Assembly (NCBI GenBank): GCA_020205615.1
Contig: CM035160.1
Coordinates: forward strand, 7,108,437 to 7,172,436
Direction: 5' to 3'
Length of the DNA: 64,000 bases
Source of the DNA: Panax quinquefolius
Taxonomy: Eukaryota; Streptophyta; Magnoliopsida; Apiales; Araliaceae
The notes under the pieces were generated by a model. That model was not told the DNA's origin. It saw nothing but the letters and a program-made list of their open reading frames with translations, and did no database searches. Of the stretch, positions 62,301 to 64,000 are shown piece by piece; within the stretch, counting starts at the first letter, position 1, and each line of letters starts with the position of its first letter. Position numbers and translations under genes: made by a program.

Positions 62301-63143
62301 CCTATTAATTTATTATCTTGAGATGTCTTCTACTAAATTGCCATGTCATCTATGTTTTAGGTTGCATTGGGCGACATGGCTGAGCTGCTGATTGGAAAAT
62401 ATGATGCAGACAAGTTGCCGGATGGAAAGCTAAGGTTTCGTTTTCTATTGACTTCTCAATCTCCTTTCCCTTCTTCCTTGTATAGTAGACAACTTTGAGG
62501 CCCAAAGATTTATTTAGCAACATAATGTATTGGAGAGTATGCTCATCCACTTGAAACTCTAATCCAACATAACCAGGACCTACCTAGAAAAAGTGAAGCT
62601 CATGGTACATTTTAGTTTCATGTTTTGCCTAAACCAACGAAGTTGTTTCCTGTTATAACAAGTTGAATCCTTGTTTTTTAGGCTAGAAGACCAAATCTAA
62701 TTTAAAGTCATTCGGGGCTGAAATTAGTTACCATATAGGGATTTATTTCGGTGGAGGATAGTAATATTGTTTGTTATACCTGACATTTCAGCACAAAAGG
62801 AGTTGGTGCAACTGCCCCAGATGTTTCCGAGGTCGAGACACTTGAAGATGGTGTTGTTGTTCCCTTGGGAAAGCCAAAAGAACAATCTTCAGTCGTCGAG
62901 GTCTACTCTAGTAGTGTAGTGTCATGCACATTTACTTACTACTTGTTGAGATTGTATATATATATATATATATATATGATCATAATAATTTAATTGAGAT
63001 CACTAAATTAAACATTCAAATGCTTCTTGCTTTGCTTGCAGGCTCGGTTGTTGTACAATGAATACATAGTCTACAATGTGGATCAGATAAGGATGCGTTA
63101 TGTTGTCCATGTTAATTTCAATTTCAAGGGATGGAGATACTAG
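56330..63143 (+). CDS. PARP2: poly(ADP-ribose) polymerase 2 (PARP2), 17 recognised exons, first SAP exon not found
   Basis: A nuclear DNA-break sensor that transfers ADP-ribose from NAD+ to proteins. Exons: 56330-56543, 56720-56847, 56939-57020, 57367-57602, 57935-58061, 58169-58224, 59144-59217, 59425-59471, 59639-59688, 59802-59864, 60960-61040, 61240-61350, 61483-61558, 61645-61787, 62361-62434, 62792-62900, 63042-63143. Phases fit and give 590 aa. Domains: basic KKRLR (9-13), one SAP (about 34-66, [13 protein letters not shown]), WGR (about 115-215, [17 protein letters not shown]), helical regulatory domain (about 240-360), catalytic domain (about 375-590). The triad is H435 ([11 protein letters not shown]), Y469 (GKGVYFADM) and E564 (LYNEYIVYN). 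Arabidopsis PARP2 has about 637 aa and two SAP domains; the region for the first SAP is absent here. The ATG is the first in the conserved segment; the frame stays open upstream to 56165 through hydrophobic, probably intronic sequence. Confidence 0.93.
58854..59020. repeat. 83-bp tandem duplication in PARP2 intron 6
   Basis: Two copies of tggaagtagagtccact..gcagttgatttgcaag..ttagctgct.agttc start at 58854 and 58937, with a few substitutions. It lies within the intron and does not affect coding. Confidence 0.85.
59992..60621. mobile_element. hAT-type element in PARP2 intron 10
   Basis: Termini taaagctgtaaacgaacc and, at the right end, cgactcgtttacaccctta are inverted repeats of the same family as 37133-37706. 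Flanks gtgagccg (59984-59991) and gtgaggtg (60622-60629) are an imperfect 8-bp duplication (6 of 8). It is rich in ttcgaat/actcgaa subterminal motifs and has no coding capacity. Confidence 0.75.
62954..62978. repeat. TA dinucleotide microsatellite in PARP2 intron 16
   Basis: About 12 TA units in a row following gagattg. Likely length-polymorphic. Confidence 0.85.
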
Positions 63144-64000
63144 TGATTCCCTCCTCACTTGTGTATTTGTATCTATCAATCTATGTATACATGTATCTAT
63201 ATCTATACATATGCTCTCTCCTTCCTTTAATATAAGTCGTTTTAAAGAAGTATTTTTGTCACTTAATATAAATTGTTTGAGAATTTAAAGTAAGCATTAA
63301 TTGATTAATTTTTAATATTACTACGAGTATTAAATATAATTTTAGTTTTCTGTCCAATCAATAACACTCTCTTTAATGTCTAAGGATAATATAGATAATT
63401 AATATTATATTTAATGTTATATAATCATGTTCAAAATACGTGTGCACAATTTTAAATGGAATTATATTAAGGGATGTGTACATGTATGTATTAGTAGTAG
63501 TTCACAAGAGCTGATAATCAAGTTTCATATCTCGGTGTTTGTGATTTTGATTGAAACTAGTCCTAAACTTTAAAATTTGACCAAATCCCTCCATAAATAG
63601 CAGTCACGAAATTAATTGTAGTAATTATGAGAGAAAGGTATTTATTTCGATACAAGTGAAGTGTAAGTCAAATAAATAAATTATGAATATTTTGGTTAGA
63701 GATTCTCTCTCGGAAAACTATTGGTAGTTTAAAATTTGAGAAATGAAATTATGCAGTTTATTATTAACAATATTCCCATAGTTAAATCTCATTATAGTTA
63801 AAATAACTTTTAGAGTATTACCAAAAAAAATTAACGCGGAGTGCTTTTAAAATTGGAAAGTATTTTATTTTTGGTGTCATAATAAATTTATTATTTTAAA
63901 AATTAAATTAAATTCACGTAACAATCTAAATTAAATAATCATTTTTTTTGTAAGGAGGATTGAGAGCAGATCCTCTTATCCTAAATTCTCCGTTCTCTTG
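63144..64000. other. PARP2 3' UTR and downstream sequence, with a MITE-like fragment
   Basis: No coding sequence. At about 63209-63300 the sequence ctccttcctttaatataagt..tttaaag resembles one end of a Stowaway-type MITE. The rest is AT-rich. Confidence 0.4.

Overview
This is a plant nuclear genome window, almost certainly eudicot: AT-rich, intron-rich genes with GT-AG splicing, long Ty3/gypsy retrotransposons, and hAT- and Mutator-type non-autonomous elements. Three single-copy-type genes can be read exon by exon. They are GCP4 (gamma-tubulin complex component 4, minus strand, 16 exons, 36864 to 23418), UTP14 (U3 snoRNA-associated protein, minus strand, 11 exons, 55137 to 50978) and PARP2 (poly(ADP-ribose) polymerase 2, plus strand, 17 exons, 56330 to 63143). 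UTP14 and PARP2 lie head to head. Their Arabidopsis counterparts carry adjacent locus numbers (AT4G02400 and AT4G02390, from memory), so this pair looks like conserved microsynteny.

Layout: 1-3604 is the 3' part of a Tat-type gypsy element (A) with tandem repeats and an intron-containing antisense ORF. Its 3' LTR starts at 3605 and is split by a Tekay/Del-type element (B, minus strand, 3994-22869). B is itself split by a related, pol-deleted element (C, minus strand, 11486-20019). The rest of A's LTR runs to about 23138. GCP4 follows; its third intron holds an 826-bp hAT element that has captured the start of an LRR receptor-kinase gene, directly beside a 1.3-kb long-TIR Mutator-like element. 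A small hAT element (37133-37706) comes next, then a full-length Tekay/Del-type element D (plus strand, 37918-49434, 5-bp target duplication aaaat). UTP14, PARP2 and small MITE-like sequences fill the right end.

The three host genes act in separate pathways (microtubule nucleation, small-subunit ribosome assembly, DNA-damage ADP-ribosylation), so there is no operon-like logic. All gag-pol frames in B, C and D are broken by many small indels. In repeated units these indels cluster at CCAG/CTGG and CCGG-type sites, which suggests methylation-linked read error in a long-read assembly at least as much as true decay. The host genes are clean except for one apparent 2-base loss in GCP4 exon 12.

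The most interesting items are the hAT-captured LRR ectodomain fragment, the PARP2 model lacking its usual first SAP exon, the antisense spliced ORF and tandem repeats of element A, and the tandemly duplicated LTR end plus leader in element D. I found no tRNA, rRNA or CRISPR array.
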